Part shown: piece after piece, positions 25,300-38,800 of the stretch
How the letters are laid out: each line of letters starts with the position of its first letter
How positions within the stretch are numbered: the stretch's first letter is position 1
DNA from: Apostichopus japonicus
Taxonomy: Eukaryota; Echinodermata; Holothuroidea; Aspidochirotida; Stichopodidae
Assembly (NCBI RefSeq): GCF_037975245.1
Contig: NC_092576.1
Span: 44,194,611 to 44,258,610, forward strand
Length of the DNA: 64,000 bases
Reading direction: 5' to 3'
Position numbers and translations under genes: made by a program
The notes under the pieces: generated by a model
Seen by the model: only the letters and a program-made list of their open reading frames with translations
What the model was told of the DNA's origin: nothing
Databases searched by the model: none

Positions 25300-27250
25300 T
25301 ACCTTTTTTATTACCGTCCAGAGCTTCGTAGCCTTGTTTTTATCTCAGCAACAAACACTTTATGTGCTGGGCGTTCATGAACCGTATCGACATGATTCTT
25401 GATGGGGTGGAGAAGGAAGGGGGGGGGGTGGGTTAAGGGTCGATTTCGATATCAAGTAGCTTTGCTGAGACGGATATCAATGTGTCAGTGGAAGCAGATC
25501 ATGCGTTAATTATATTATAACTTCATTAACTGTACATTCAAAGCTACATTGTAAGGTATTCCTGGTTACTGGTATTGGATGAGTCATGCGGTCACCAAGA
25601 GACCTGTTTGTCATCTCTCTCTCTTATTTACTTTCTTAACATGTGAGTGGTGAGGAAGGTGGGGGGGGGGTGAGCTATTTTTGACTGGTTTATTTAATTT
25701 CATTTTGTTCTATCATTACTACGTTAATATGTGAACCAGGCTAATCTAGGTCCCGATTTGATGCTGACTTGGTATCGACTTCTGATTTTAACTGACAATG
25801 GCAATATTTACGACCTGGATATGACGCTGGCAGTTGTATAAGTGTTAATTCTGATTGTTAACGTGTAGGTTCATGCATTGTGAGCCGGGGATAGAAATCA
25901 CTACTTCATTTTGTTAGCGTGTGTTATTACTACAATGTAAACCATTTGGAAGAAAGTCTGAAGGTGATGATGACAGCCTACTAAGCCTCCTAACTTCGCT
26001 ACATACAGTTAACTTGCAACTTTAAAAGCGACTTCTAATTGTCGTTGTCTATTATAAATTTAAATCTTCGATGGTATAATTTAATCCACTTTAACTGTTC
26101 TGTGCGGATATAAAAAAATAAAAAAATGCAGTATAAAATTCGGTATTGAAAGATTAAGAGATATATTATATCATAAAACGAACTTTAAAGAATCTCCTAT
26201 GCTTTATTTAATTATTCGTGCTGTTAATTTGTTTATATTTTATGGGTGAGAAATATATTAAAATAAATAGATTTCTTAGTTATTAGGACTATATGTCAGA
26301 TTTGGCAAGGCGGCATGAGCCTTCGTATTATTTTTCCATGCTAACCACGAAAAATATTTCTTCTCCATCTCGCATATTCAATACGATTTATCCATACGAT
26401 TATTGGTCGTAATGTCAAACACTAAAATCAACCAATATTTGATTATAAAACTGCCACTATATAACACCTGGTGCTCACATTTTTCATCGTAAGTGTCGAA
26501 GACGTTTAACGGTAACTTGAAATAATGCTATAAGAGCAAAACCATCGACAGGGCTGGCTAACTTTAAAAGAACGTTCGATTTTATTTGGAATCGTTCATC
26601 AGGGGAAGAGTAACCCTTTTTCTTTTTCCACAGCTTAAGTAATGACAATTTGAGCACAATTTGCATTATACGCAATAATGGAGTTATGAAAATATTGCAT
26701 AAACCCCAAATATTTTCAAAGTGACGTTTGTTCACCTTTATAGAACAAAATATATGAACAGAGAATAACTACACAATGAGAACACGATTTGTAATATCAT
26801 GGCATATGACATATCACTGGATGCTATTAGATATATCTAACCAGTATTGAATAAAATGATGCATTATTCCTAGCCACTGCTAGACACGGACTGACCTACT
26901 GTACTTAGCGTCGGTTTCCTTGGTTACGTTGTATGACAGTTTTAGTTACAACATTCCACGTGTACACTAGACGCGTGGCTCGTTTAACTTTCTATTCATT
27001 AGATTTAACCTTGACTCATGTCATCTATTATTATGCTAATTAAGTATCTATGGGAGTAATGAGTGACGTCAGATATAAAACACGTTCGAGCATAATTCGG
27101 CTTAAGTTAACTTTTTTTTTCCAGTAATACCTAAATCAGATTTAATTTGATTTACTTCATTGTCCTTTTACACTTGTTTTTACTTTGTTTCTATGGCTAC
27201 GATCAACTGTTTAATAACTTCCCATATGTCCTTTATATAAAGAGTATAAT
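25300..27250. other. no gene seen
   Basis: AT-rich with G-runs near 25418 and 25660. The minus-strand frame at 26484-26735 has no recognisable motif or splice support. Confidence 0.55.
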
Positions 27251-27251
27251 C

Positions 27252-28419
27252 AGTGAGCTGCTACTCTAACAGGGAGCTGCTACTTTAAAAGGGAGCTGCT
27301 ACTCTAACAGGAAGCTGATATTCCAACAGGGAGCTGCTACTCTAACAGGGAGTTACTACTCTAACAGTGAGCTGCTACTCTAACAGGGAGTTACTACTCT
27401 AACAGTGAGCTGCTACTCTAACAGGAAGCTGCTACTCTAACAATGAGCTGCTACTCTAACAGTGAGCTGCTACTCTAACAGGGGACTGTCACTCTAACAG
27501 GGAGCTGCTACCCTAACAGGGAGCTAATATTCCAACAGGGAGCTGCTACTCTAAAAGGGAGTTGCTACTCCCACAGGGAGCTGCTACTCCAACAGGGAGC
27601 TGCTTCTCTAACAGGGAGTAGCAACTCCGTACTCCAACAGGGAGCTGATACTCTAACAGTGAGCTGCTACTCTAACAGTGAGCTGCTACTCTAACAGGAA
27701 GCTGCTACTCTAATAGGGAGCTGCTATTCTAACAGTGAGCTGCTACCTAACATGCAGCTGATATTCCAACAGGGAGCTGCTACTCTAACAGGGAGTTGCT
27801 ACTCCCACAGGGAGTTGCTACTCCAACAGGTAGCTGCTTCTCCAACTGGGAGTAGCAACTCCATACTCCAACAGGGAGCTGTTACTCTAACAGTGAGCTG
27901 CTACTCTAACAGTGAGCTGCTGCTGTAACAGTAAGCTGCTACTCTAACAATGAGCTGCTACTCTAACAGGGAGCTGATACTCTAACAGTGAGCTGCTACC
28001 CTAACAGGGAGCTGCTAATCTAACAGGGAGCTGCTACTCTAACAGGGAGCTGCTACTCTAGCAGGAAGCACTACTCTAACGGGGAGCTGCTACTATAACA
28101 GGGAGCTGCTACTTTAAAAGGGATCTGCTACTCTAACAGGCAGCTGATATTCTAACAGGGAGCAACTACTCTAACAGCGAGCTGCTACTCTAACAGGAAG
28201 CTGCTACTCTAACAAGAAGCTGCTACTCTAACAGGGAGCTGATACTCTAAAATGGAGCTGCTACTCTAAGAGGGAGCTGCTAATCTAACAGGAAGCTGCT
28301 ACTCTAACAGGGAGCTGGTACTCTAACAGGGAGCTGCTACTCTAACGGGGAGCTGCTACTCTCACAGGCAGCTGCTACTCTAACAGGGAGCTGCTGCTCT
28401 AACAGGCAGCTGATACTCT
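27252..28419. repeat. 19-bp minisatellite, about 61 copies
   Basis: The unit is GAGCTGCTACTCTAACAGG with point variants and a few longer inserts (for example around 27615 and 27850). The period is not a multiple of three and stops are frequent, so it is not coding. There are no unique spacers between repeats and no neighbouring cas genes, so it is not a CRISPR array. Confidence 0.95.
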
Positions 28420-31400
28420 GTAGAACTATACATACTCCTTCAGTTCATGAAAGTTATAGTTTTTTTGTCACGTGGTTTAAGCTAGTTAATTTGAATTCAC
28501 TGTTTTTCAAACAGACATACATCTTATCACACCACTTTTAGCAATATTCTGTTCGTCTGAACAACAAAGTTTCGTGATATCAAACGAGACGACGAATTAC
28601 AGTTGTAAACACTAAAACAATTAAGATGCAATTAAGTAAATAGCAAATTCACAGATGATTTACTTTATTTTTATTAAAAGGTATGATTTGACGTACATTG
28701 AAACACCGTCGTTTAAGGAAAAAGTTTGCATATAAAACCATCACATGTTCACTTTCACCCAATCAGAGTAATGTAATATGACAACCGATGATATAAGATT
28801 CTTACACGAGGTTCTGGAAGTCAGTCAAAGATAAGTATAATTAACATTAAGACTATAGTACAAGTTACAAGCAATCACATATTAATATTGTTCTAACGTT
28901 GTTTCTATGCAATGGCTATTTTACAGAAGCGTTAAGATGCCGAACACTCTCACAATATTGCCATTCCTTAATTGTTTGTATGAGATGTATGAAATACATC
29001 AAAGAGTTTACTCTTATAACAACAAAGTTCATTAAGTCGTAAAAAATATATAGTTAAAATGAATTACAATATAAAGAATGGGATATTCATGTGCTTTTTT
29101 TAAATTCATGATTCGTAAAGAAACTTACTTATACACGTAATTGTATATTAAAATAAAAGTAGCTACATATTTTAATAGTTGTATCATTCCTTTTAAATTT
29201 GTATTCCACTAATTACAATTTTCGTCATTTTTTTTCACATTTAACGTGAGGTTTTTTATTTTCCTTTTTTGTTTTAGATCGTAAGATTGTAGTTTTCGAA
29301 GTGTTGAGAAGAAGCACTGATTCAGTTTAGATATTTCGATGACGTAATTAAATCGTTATATACTCTCCACTCCAACACTGATTCCTTGACTGACACCATC
29401 CATAACCACTCACGCATCGATTATCGTTCTCCAATTACTATATTTTATATGGCAACATATATCGCTAAATTAATTGCTACGAAGGTAAAATCCATAAAGA
29501 CTGTATGATCAGTGTTCTTCATTTCAAGATTCCTGGTTTCATGAGGGGTGGTGTTTGTACATGTGACACCCACAGTTACACCTTGGTAACGTGAAAGTAA
29601 TGTCTTTCTAATACTACCACGAACCTTAACTTTATCTACAGTGTTACAAAACCTTCTATTAAACTATACCTATATCACAATGTGAAATCTCAAAACCGAG
29701 ACAGCCAAACTCATCAATATTCCATATTTTTGTTGTAATGACTCCATCAAGTACAATTCGATGAAAAAGTATTTTTCTCAAAATAGTTTTTTATTCTTTT
29801 CGGGGATAACCTATTGATAATCACTTCATTCTGAAATGAGTGGTACCTTATTTATGATAGGCAGAAGAAATATCCATGAAGTGATACAAGAAAAAAATTG
29901 CTTAACAAAATAAACACATTTGAAAATCTCAGCATAAAATAGAGTGAATTAAAACAAGTATGGTGATATAAACTTAACTACATAACTAACAGTCCCCTAA
30001 GCAAGAAATGTAAACAAATATCGACACATAGTATATGAAAACAGCGATGGTAATTAAAAGCAAAGTGAAAGATTTAAAGAGGACGATGGCCAATGTTGTA
30101 ACAACGTCACAATTATATAGAGAGACCCGAATTCCCTTTGAAGTTTCCCAGTACCATCCCAACTTGTTTTGTGTAAACCTCGGGCAAGCAATTTTGATGA
30201 ACTGAGTGGTGTATAATAACTCCAGCGGGATCAGAACAGGTTGTCTTCAGGAACATGTACTTCGTAATTCATCTACTAGGATCCAACCTTCTACGGGACA
30301 AAGAAGAGCATAAACCATGCAAACAAAATGCTTGGGTATTAGGCCTATTCATTTACACTATTATTGTTTTATTTTCTTGTTGGAGGCGGGGGTAATGATA
30401 ATTTTCTGATATTTTTTTTTAATAGTTTCATGATAATTAAATAAGTGGATGTGTAAGAGTGGAATCATAATATAACGGATGTTTACTAATAAGCTACTGC
30501 TGTTTTCTCCTCTAAAACATTACAACTTATTCAATCAGTATGCGTGAATTTAATTAAGGCCTAATCATTTTACATGTTTTTGGGGTTGATGGATAATCAT
30601 CACTTTCAGATATTTGATTGTATAAGAGTGGAAATCATTATTAAAAATATTTAGTTCTTACCATAAATTATATGCAGTATATTTAGTAGGGAATTCATTA
30701 ATATGACATTTCTGCATTAATATGACATTTCAGTTGCTCATTAGATAGGTAAATATATGTATATTTGTGTTTGTGGTTCTTCTTTTTTTAATATATCTTT
30801 TGTTACCAAGTGCTTGATTGGTTTGTTATAGATATATTATTGATGACTATCAATTTACCCTACTCATTGGATGATGAGAAGTTTGTGTTCACTTCGTCAT
30901 TTATACCAATATTTTAATGATTGTTTAGTTATATTTGTATTCTACATGACTTTAAACCTCTCACTGTTAGGTATGTAATATAAATTATACTAATACTTTA
31001 TCACTTTACCACAGTGACTGTAACTACACTTTATATCATACCCATTTGATGGCCATAACCTGTGTTTACTACATTGATACTTAATCCAGACTTATGGACC
31101 AGGTCTTTCTTAAGACGGTTTAACTGTATATAATATATTATTATATTTGCGAACTGCTTCACTCTGTTCCAATCACTGGATTTTTACTAGTACTTATCAA
31201 GTATTACATCAGTTTTAGTTCCTTCGGAGCGTCGAGGGCCATGACGGGCCCGAAAAATAAAACAATACGGTCGCGCTCGTGTTCAACTCCAAATTTTCCT
31301 GGGCGATTCAAAAAACAATCCTGGACCCAAATACTATAGACTCCCGCGAACCCCATTTTCGCTGCGAACCTAACCTCCCCTATTTACTCGCTACTGTTTT

Positions 31401-31650
31401 CTATAAGATACATTCTGTGAAAGTAAGACCTCTCGTTAAACAACTATACACTCTGTACCATAAGTTATGTACAATATTGGTAATTTGTTAGAACTTAATT
31501 GATCATGGACCTTGAGCTAACAGAAAAGAGACAGACTAAGCATTGACCGGTCGTTACTGTAATCGATTCGCTGTTTAATTAATGTTTATTTATTGCATGA
31601 TCTACTCCAAGCATTGTATCTTAAGCAATGATTACTTACAACATCACTTG
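28420..31650. other. no gene confirmed; AT-rich, possible 3' part of the long minus-strand gene
   Basis: No clear exon is found. On the minus strand a good acceptor (CTTCTTTGTCCCGTAG) at about 30291 is followed by four codons and a TAG, and AATAAA lies about 490 bp further on. This could be a terminal exon of the death-fold gene, but four codons are too few to test. Confidence 0.3.
28800..29300. other. no gene seen; AT-rich
   Basis: Sampled part of the plain AT-rich region right of the 19-bp minisatellite. No motif, repeat or frame was recognised. Confidence 0.5.
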
Positions 31651-31669
31651 AAATATTAAATTACATGTT

Positions 31670-32365
31670 TGTTATGCCTATAATCCATTCCTGTCATGGT
31701 TAATAAGTTACGTGCTTACTGTATCACTTTAACCCACATATTGTATGCATTATCATATTTACTAACTACATCACTAGAATCCACTCATTGCATATTTAAT
31801 ATTTTGTTAACGATATTACTTTAAGCGACTCAGTGTGTGTTAATAATATGTGTTTACAATGTCACTTTTATCCACACATTGTATGGTTATTAATATTGTT
31901 TAACTACATCAAAATCCATTCCTAAAATGTTAAATTAGCACGTGTTTACTATATAAATTTAATCCATCCATGGTATGTTAAGTAGTATTTTTTGACTACA
32001 TCTCTATAATCCACTATGTGTATATTTAGTAATATTTTTTGACTAAACCCTTCTAATCCACTCAGCCTTTTGTTACTAATATGTGTTGACTACATCCCTT
32101 TAATCCCCATTGCTTGTTTACTAATATGTGCTGACTACATTAGTCTACTCCACTCAGTGTATGCTACTAATATGTGTTGACTACATCCCTTTAATCCACC
32201 CATTGCTTGTTTAGTAATATTTGTTGACTACACCAGTCTACTCCACTCAGTGTATGTTTAGTAATATTTGTTGATAACATCCCTTTCATCCCTTCAGTGT
32301 GTTTTAAGCAATATTTGTTGACTACATCCCTTTAAACCATCCAGTGTATGTTGAGTAATATTGGT
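31670..32365. repeat. 47-bp tandem array
   Basis: Units of GACTACATCCCTTTAATCC plus a TTGCTTGTTTAGTAATATTTGTT segment recur at 47-bp spacing between about 32085 and 32350, with more diverged and longer units before that. They are non-coding. Confidence 0.8.
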
Positions 32366-32829
32366 TCACTTCAAGCCTTAACGTATCTCATATTATATTT
32401 ATTAATGCTTGTTAACTACATAATTTTATGCAACCCATTGCATATTTAGAAACATTTGTTACTATTAACTTTCATCCAATCACTCATCGTGTTTTGCTCA
32501 CTTGTCTCTACTAACCCGATATGTCAGTACTTTCTTATGCTTCTCATTCAGAAACCATCAACTGATAACCGAGATATGACTCAATTAAGCAGTTATTGAT
32601 ATATTACAGTTATAGTTAGTTCATCGGATGACGTCACTGTATGTTTGCTACTTTGACTAAGCCATGGTGTGTTCAATACAGTGGCGGGTGCTGAATTACA
32701 AACGTCCGGTGGTACACAAGTACCACGCCAATGGTATTTCGATGCTCTTGCTAGTAATTACAATACCGATATGTTGTTAAAACAATATGATGAAATAGTT
32801 ATTATACAGAAGATGGAGTGATTACTTAC

Positions 32830-32894
32830 TTCCCAACGACCAGAGTCGAGATTAAGGCTATAATATTCATCATCTTTATCAGGAGTCCAGAACA
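32830..32894 (-). CDS. exon 14, repeat module type C (third)
   Basis: Acceptor TTTCTTGCAG, donor GAA|GTAAGT, phase 1 to 0, 65 nt. Codes VFWTPDKDDEYYSLNLDSG and RWE. It should be followed by a B exon, which I did not find. A small alternative is a 77-bp intron followed by 25 codons (32677-32752) ending in TGA. Confidence 0.75.
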
Positions 32895-35778
32895 CTGCAA
32901 GAAACAAATACGATTAATAAACAATAAAGGTTGTAACCAATAAAAGAAGATCAATGATCTATTAGTGAATGAAACATTTTGAACAATACACAATATAAAC
33001 AACCATATTACTTTAAACTAAGAACCTTATTGTCTCTAGGTATGCATATTCTTTGTTTTTGCTGAAAATAATTTGGGTTGTCATGGTGTCACATGTTCTT
33101 TACAAATGTGAGTCTTGGGAGAATGGTGAAAACAGACATACTGTAGGTGAGCTACACCTGAGAATACATTTAATACAAAACAAACTGTAGATGTTCCCAA
33201 TTAATCCCCTTATCCGTACCAGTCCCTGGTTAGCACGCAGCTACAATGAAATATTAAACAAAGACTATTTTTTTCATGACAAAGCAATGATGTAGACAAC
33301 GCAAGTTTCGTAAGTATTTCAAAACTATAAATCTTTTCAATGTTACACAATAAGATCAACACACAGTTTTTCAATTATTATTATTATTTTTTGGACAATA
33401 CTTATTAAACAGTTGTTTAGAATTGCTAGTGATTACAATTCCGTCAAATCTCAAACCTTTAAAATCATGTTGCATACACCTTGGACATCGGCCGTAATGA
33501 ACATGGAGCATTTCTATCTCACACTACGATACAGCAGGTATATAAAGATAAAGTACCTTTATTTCGCCCTATTAGGAAAGATCTTAGTCCTTGGGAAAAG
33601 CATAATCATTTATTTGAATTTCACAAACACCCGACAATGTAAATAAGTTTGCGTAGTTTAAAGTGTTAACGATGTTGAAATACATGTGTCATTTTGTTTA
33701 CTTTGGAAATCATCTAATAGTGTTTGTCAGTACAACCACTTTTCAAAATATGTTTTTCGCGATGGGGGTACAGAATTAATACTATGCCCTTCGTTGTATG
33801 TTTAACTAAAGGATGCATTACAAGGCAGTGCTAGATCATACAGTTGGATCATTAGTCCCAACTCTGTAATGGTGCGAGATGATTTCCATACATATCTTCA
33901 TCCGTCGTGTTTCGACTTATCTCAATTTTGACAGAATGTAGCATTCTGACATTGAAGTGAAATTTGAATAGATGGGTCTTTAAGGAACTGTTGTCATCAA
34001 TTTAACAATTCCAATTATAAACATCAATTCAAACGTATTTACGGTCAAAATAAACAAAGAAGACTTTCCGACAAACATCGTCAAACTTTCCATGAAATCG
34101 TTGACAAAGAAGTCGACATTTTAAGGGTGCTACTTTATGAGAAATAGTTGAAAATTAGAGAAAATTACCCAAAATTTTAGATTGAAACTATGAATTTTCT
34201 GTATAAAAAAGTAACATTTCCAGTGTCCCACTTGAACCACCGTAGTACTTAAAAAAAAAAAAACTAAGACCTGCCAACCAAATCGCTTTCTGCCCACTTA
34301 TTGTTTAAATCGCTTCCTATGATACTGTTTCCATTGCTATTTCTAATGACATACGCAATCAGAAAGCCTGTCTTTATTTCATTCTAGTATCGGTTCCTGT
34401 AAGATGGGCTCAGTACACAGTTATATGTATTTTTCTAAATAATGTAGGATCGTGATGGCTTATGGCAGTCTTATGACAGGCTTATGAAAGTGTTTACTGC
34501 AACAGGCAATGACGCCCGGTGTATGGCGACCTCAGTTTGACTGGAACTAAAACCAAATCAATGTCGACTACTGGAATGGTGTGAACTGTAAACAACATGA
34601 CACATTAAAGAGTCATCAATCGATTAATAAATAAGAACTTTACCTTTCACTCCCCGAGATTTCAGTGTCGATAGAGATGGTCCGACGGGTATCGATGAGG
34701 GCAGCAGACAGTCATCTAAGCTATAATCACAGAAAGAAATATAATCAGCCATTTGTCATTACATCCTTCTTTAATTGTTACTACTTCGAATACAGTATAA
34801 AGATTAACTCATAATATGCAATACATCAATAGTTGCCCCTTCATCTATTACAACCTCACACATCAGTTAAGTGTTTTAGGAAGGATCAGGATCACACCGG
34901 CTACGGCAAAGTTTGAAAACAACTAAACGGTAATTTCAAAATGATGGAAGCTTTTTTTTCAAAGGATAAAGGTTTAATCCAAATCCAAAAGTATCAAAAA
35001 AGGTTCCATTATGACATTGAGCCCTCAATCAACCGATTTATATAGAGATTACAATAAATACTGTAAATCTTAAAGGTTTTGTACCCCCGTAAAATACTGG
35101 GTTGTGCTGAAAATCTGATAATTCAGTAGCATGCGCTATTAAGGTTCACAGTAAGAACTGAGGATACCTGTAATTCCAACGAATAAATAAAACTATATTA
35201 GTTGGAACTATATACACGTATCTTCAGTTCTTACTGTAATCCTAATAGCATATGCTACAAGTTTACAGCACGATCCAAACAGACAGATGTCAATGATGTA
35301 ACCTGTCATGTTTTCCAACTCTATATGAAGGAAGAAAGTTTACAAAATGTAAATCATGCAATTTATTTCCTTTTACATCATCCAGTCGTTTATTTTTGTT
35401 TATCTGTTATTGAAAATATAAACGATCATTTTCAACATACTTTAAATAGTAGGGTTTTCCAACTTATCAAGGACCCTTGAAGGGTTGGGGGGAGGGGATG
35501 GATCGTAGAAGAAAAGGATCTTATCAGTTCTTTATCTCTCAATTCGTTTGAATATAATTGAAAGCTGCCGACTTAATTTTCTACATGTTAAGTTAATTTC
35601 ACTATGCACAAACAGATACATGAATAAGCTAACAAACAAAACTAAACAGGAATAGCATTTGCGCATAAATTGAAGACATGGTGGTATATCTCCTGATAAT
35701 AGTTTCATAAACACTGTATGTTTTATGTCGCAATTTAAATGTGCAAATGCAATGTACTCTAATGAGCATATGTAACAT

Positions 35779-35839
<61 letters not shown>

Positions 35840-38800
35840 AATATAGCTCTTAAACAGTTGTTACTACTACTATCTATTATGCAATCAAAGGGTCGCATTA
35901 GCCCCGCGAATTTGATCTCATTTGGAATAAACGATTAGTAATAAGCCACCTGTGATTATTATTTTTTAGATATCCCGTCTATAATTCATAAACATCTCGT
36001 AAAATTTATTGTCAGACTTTCCTTCTATGAAATAAACGAATGAATAAATAATAATTTCTTCCACATGGTAGCCTAACACCACACTAAGTCAATGAGAAAT
36101 CTAGCTAAGCCTAACCATCTGTTCGCTGAAATTGTGACGCAGTTGTTAGATATGCATGGAATACTTTCGTTATTGTTGTTATCTTCGACCACATGGTAGC
36201 CTAACACCACACTAAGTCAATGGGAAATCTGCCTAACCATCGGTTTGCAATTTTGTTTTTAAATCACACTTTGCGTAGGATTCGGGTAATAAATTAGGAA
36301 CCGGGTATTATCGCGTCGGGCAGGTACCTTCGTTATTGCTGTTAGCTTCGACCACATGGTAACCTAACACCACACTAAGTCAATGGGAAATCTTCCTAAA
36401 CGTCGGTTTGCCATTTTTTAAATTTTTTAAATGACACTTTGCGTAGGATTCAGGTAATAAATTAGGAACCTGGTAGTATCGCGTCGGGCGGGTACCCGGG
36501 TATTCCATGCAAACACTAATTGTAACCTTTCTTCACGAATACGCACGAACGCGATGCGATGAACTTATATATATTTGGCAACAATGTTCTTGATATGTTA
36601 CGCGCAAACCGATGGTGGCGCTTCGATTAGATGGTGTCAAAATGGCATCTTTTGGGAAATGACCCACTCACAAAAATAACTCTACCAACAGAACTGGTAT
36701 TTACGCACAACAGAGCATCACCAACATTTGGACGATACATATTATTTATGGTTGTTCCTTAAACTGCCCACCCCCCCTCCCCTCTCGAAGGGCGTCTACC
36801 CAAGCTAAGGCACTTAAAGGAATGTTATACCATTTTAATGGAGTCTTAACAGAGTCATAGCTGGAAGTGGGGGGGGGGGGGGGGAGGCAGGAGGAAGAGA
36901 ATAAAGGAATCGTGGTTGGTATATCTTCCAAAATAAAGCTAATTTTGATTACTCAAGAATTAACGTAGGCTATATGACAGTAATGTTTTAACTCTCAACT
37001 CGTTAGCACTTAATTGTAAGTTACATATTTAATGTTCCGCGAGATTTTTTAATGTTACAACCTACTAACAAACACACGAAGAAGCAATCCATAAAACTGC
37101 AGATGAACTTCATTACGTCATCATCTTTCTACATCATCACATTACACGTGTTTGTCAGTGAGTCGATTCCCCAATTGACACTGCTCGCATTACTACTTTA
37201 CCAACAACTGTACGATGCCTATATATGCCATGGTAACTTCGTTCAGGTTTTTTTCGGTTTATACCATATTTTATATAATAGTTATACCATATATAAGAGG
37301 GAGGGGCTGGAGAGTTGGTTTATCTAAATCAAGTATAAGTAGGCGACCTTACTTAAATATTAAATTAGAATTAATCGAATAACGTTGCGTTCCTTTGTGT
37401 CGTCAAGATATTAGCATAAAATGGTCGATACTACTTTTTTTTTCAAGTTGATACCTCACATCGACAAGTGGTCTTTATTTTCATGCATATTGTCAGCTTT
37501 CATGCATGTTTAGCTCTAATCTCAGAAATCAATCAGTATGTTCTGCTCTGTTATGTAGACGTGTCATTTAATATTCTATTTATTTCATCGTCTAGACTAC
37601 TGTCATATCTTATCTAAAGATACGAGCAATCTCATTTGAAAATGATATATTCCAGAAGTGCCTACAAACTCAGTACATAATTAGAAGGTGTATGAAACAG
37701 AAACACCTCTTCTATTATTAACAATGTGCAGCGCGCGTACATTTTAGGAGTGTTGGGTTTTCCAGCAATTTCATGTTTTTGTTTAACAATCTGAATGCAT
37801 AGACAGCACAGTGATGGACATAAACTAACATAACTATAACTAATATGATGTTCTCTGTGTAAGCATGTAACCGACATAAACACTCAGCTTAACTCAAACA
37901 AATGTTATCACATGAATCTTATTATCAAATTACAAATGGACTAACCGACCACAATGATTGGAGTGCCTGAGTAGTATTTTATAACGGTGGGTATGTTGCC
38001 CTGGGGTCATTCAAGCCAATGTAGGGCATTTGGGGTTCCTACCCGGAAATAATAATGTTAGACGATAGATAGAGTGTGGTCCCTAAACGCAAAGTTTTGC
38101 TATAAGAAATACGCTGTGTGACGTTTAAGAAAAACAGCGGTGGGGGTCGGGGAGGGGGTACATCAGTAGTAGTGATCCTAATCTTCCCTGGCTGAATACA
38201 AAAATCTGCCGACTGAACCTTATTCACCCAATTTATAAAGAACGTTTTTGATATAATAATAGGCCTAAGAGAAGTATTTAGACATACTGCTAAACCAGTA
38301 GGAAGGCCCGTGACTACCTTGCTTAGAAAAATAAAGTCCCAATTTAAGGACGTTAACATTAACAATTTCGAGGAAGCAATAAACCTTGCGCAAGATCGTG
38401 ATACGTGGCGGAGTTTAATCACTGATCATGTCGGATAGACGAGATTCAACTTACTGCTGCTACTTCTAATGAAATCGTATAAGATGTTAGTAGTTAGTAT
38501 CATTTTCTTCCAAACATCGCGTGGCTAACATTATTATAAAATAGAGACAGATTTAGTACTTGTCAAAATGACCTTCAGAACAACAGATCATTGACGTATC
38601 CAGATACCGAAGCTGCAGTCGTTTGGTCACGTGACGTATTACAGCGCGATTGACAGGTCATGTACAAAGAATACAATGAGCTCGATATACAGTGTACATC
38701 ATTATATTAATAGAAGTTACAATAAAAGAAAAGTTCATTCATACTTAGTAAAGATTCCTAAATCCTATTGGTCAATTCAGGTCAGCTGACCGTGGTTAAT

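Noticed and set aside
27252-28419. Resemblance to a CRISPR-like repeat array
   Set aside because: The 19-bp units are directly adjacent without unique spacers, and the context is a eukaryotic genome.
30279-30291. Four-codon terminal exon of the death-fold gene
   Set aside because: The acceptor is good but the coding part is too short to support; mentioned only as a candidate.
35629-35938. Isoleucine-tyrosine repeat frames
   Set aside because: They are translations of a TA microsatellite.
38039-38422. 127-codon minus-strand frame
   Set aside because: It is the antisense shadow of the LINE C-terminal remnant.
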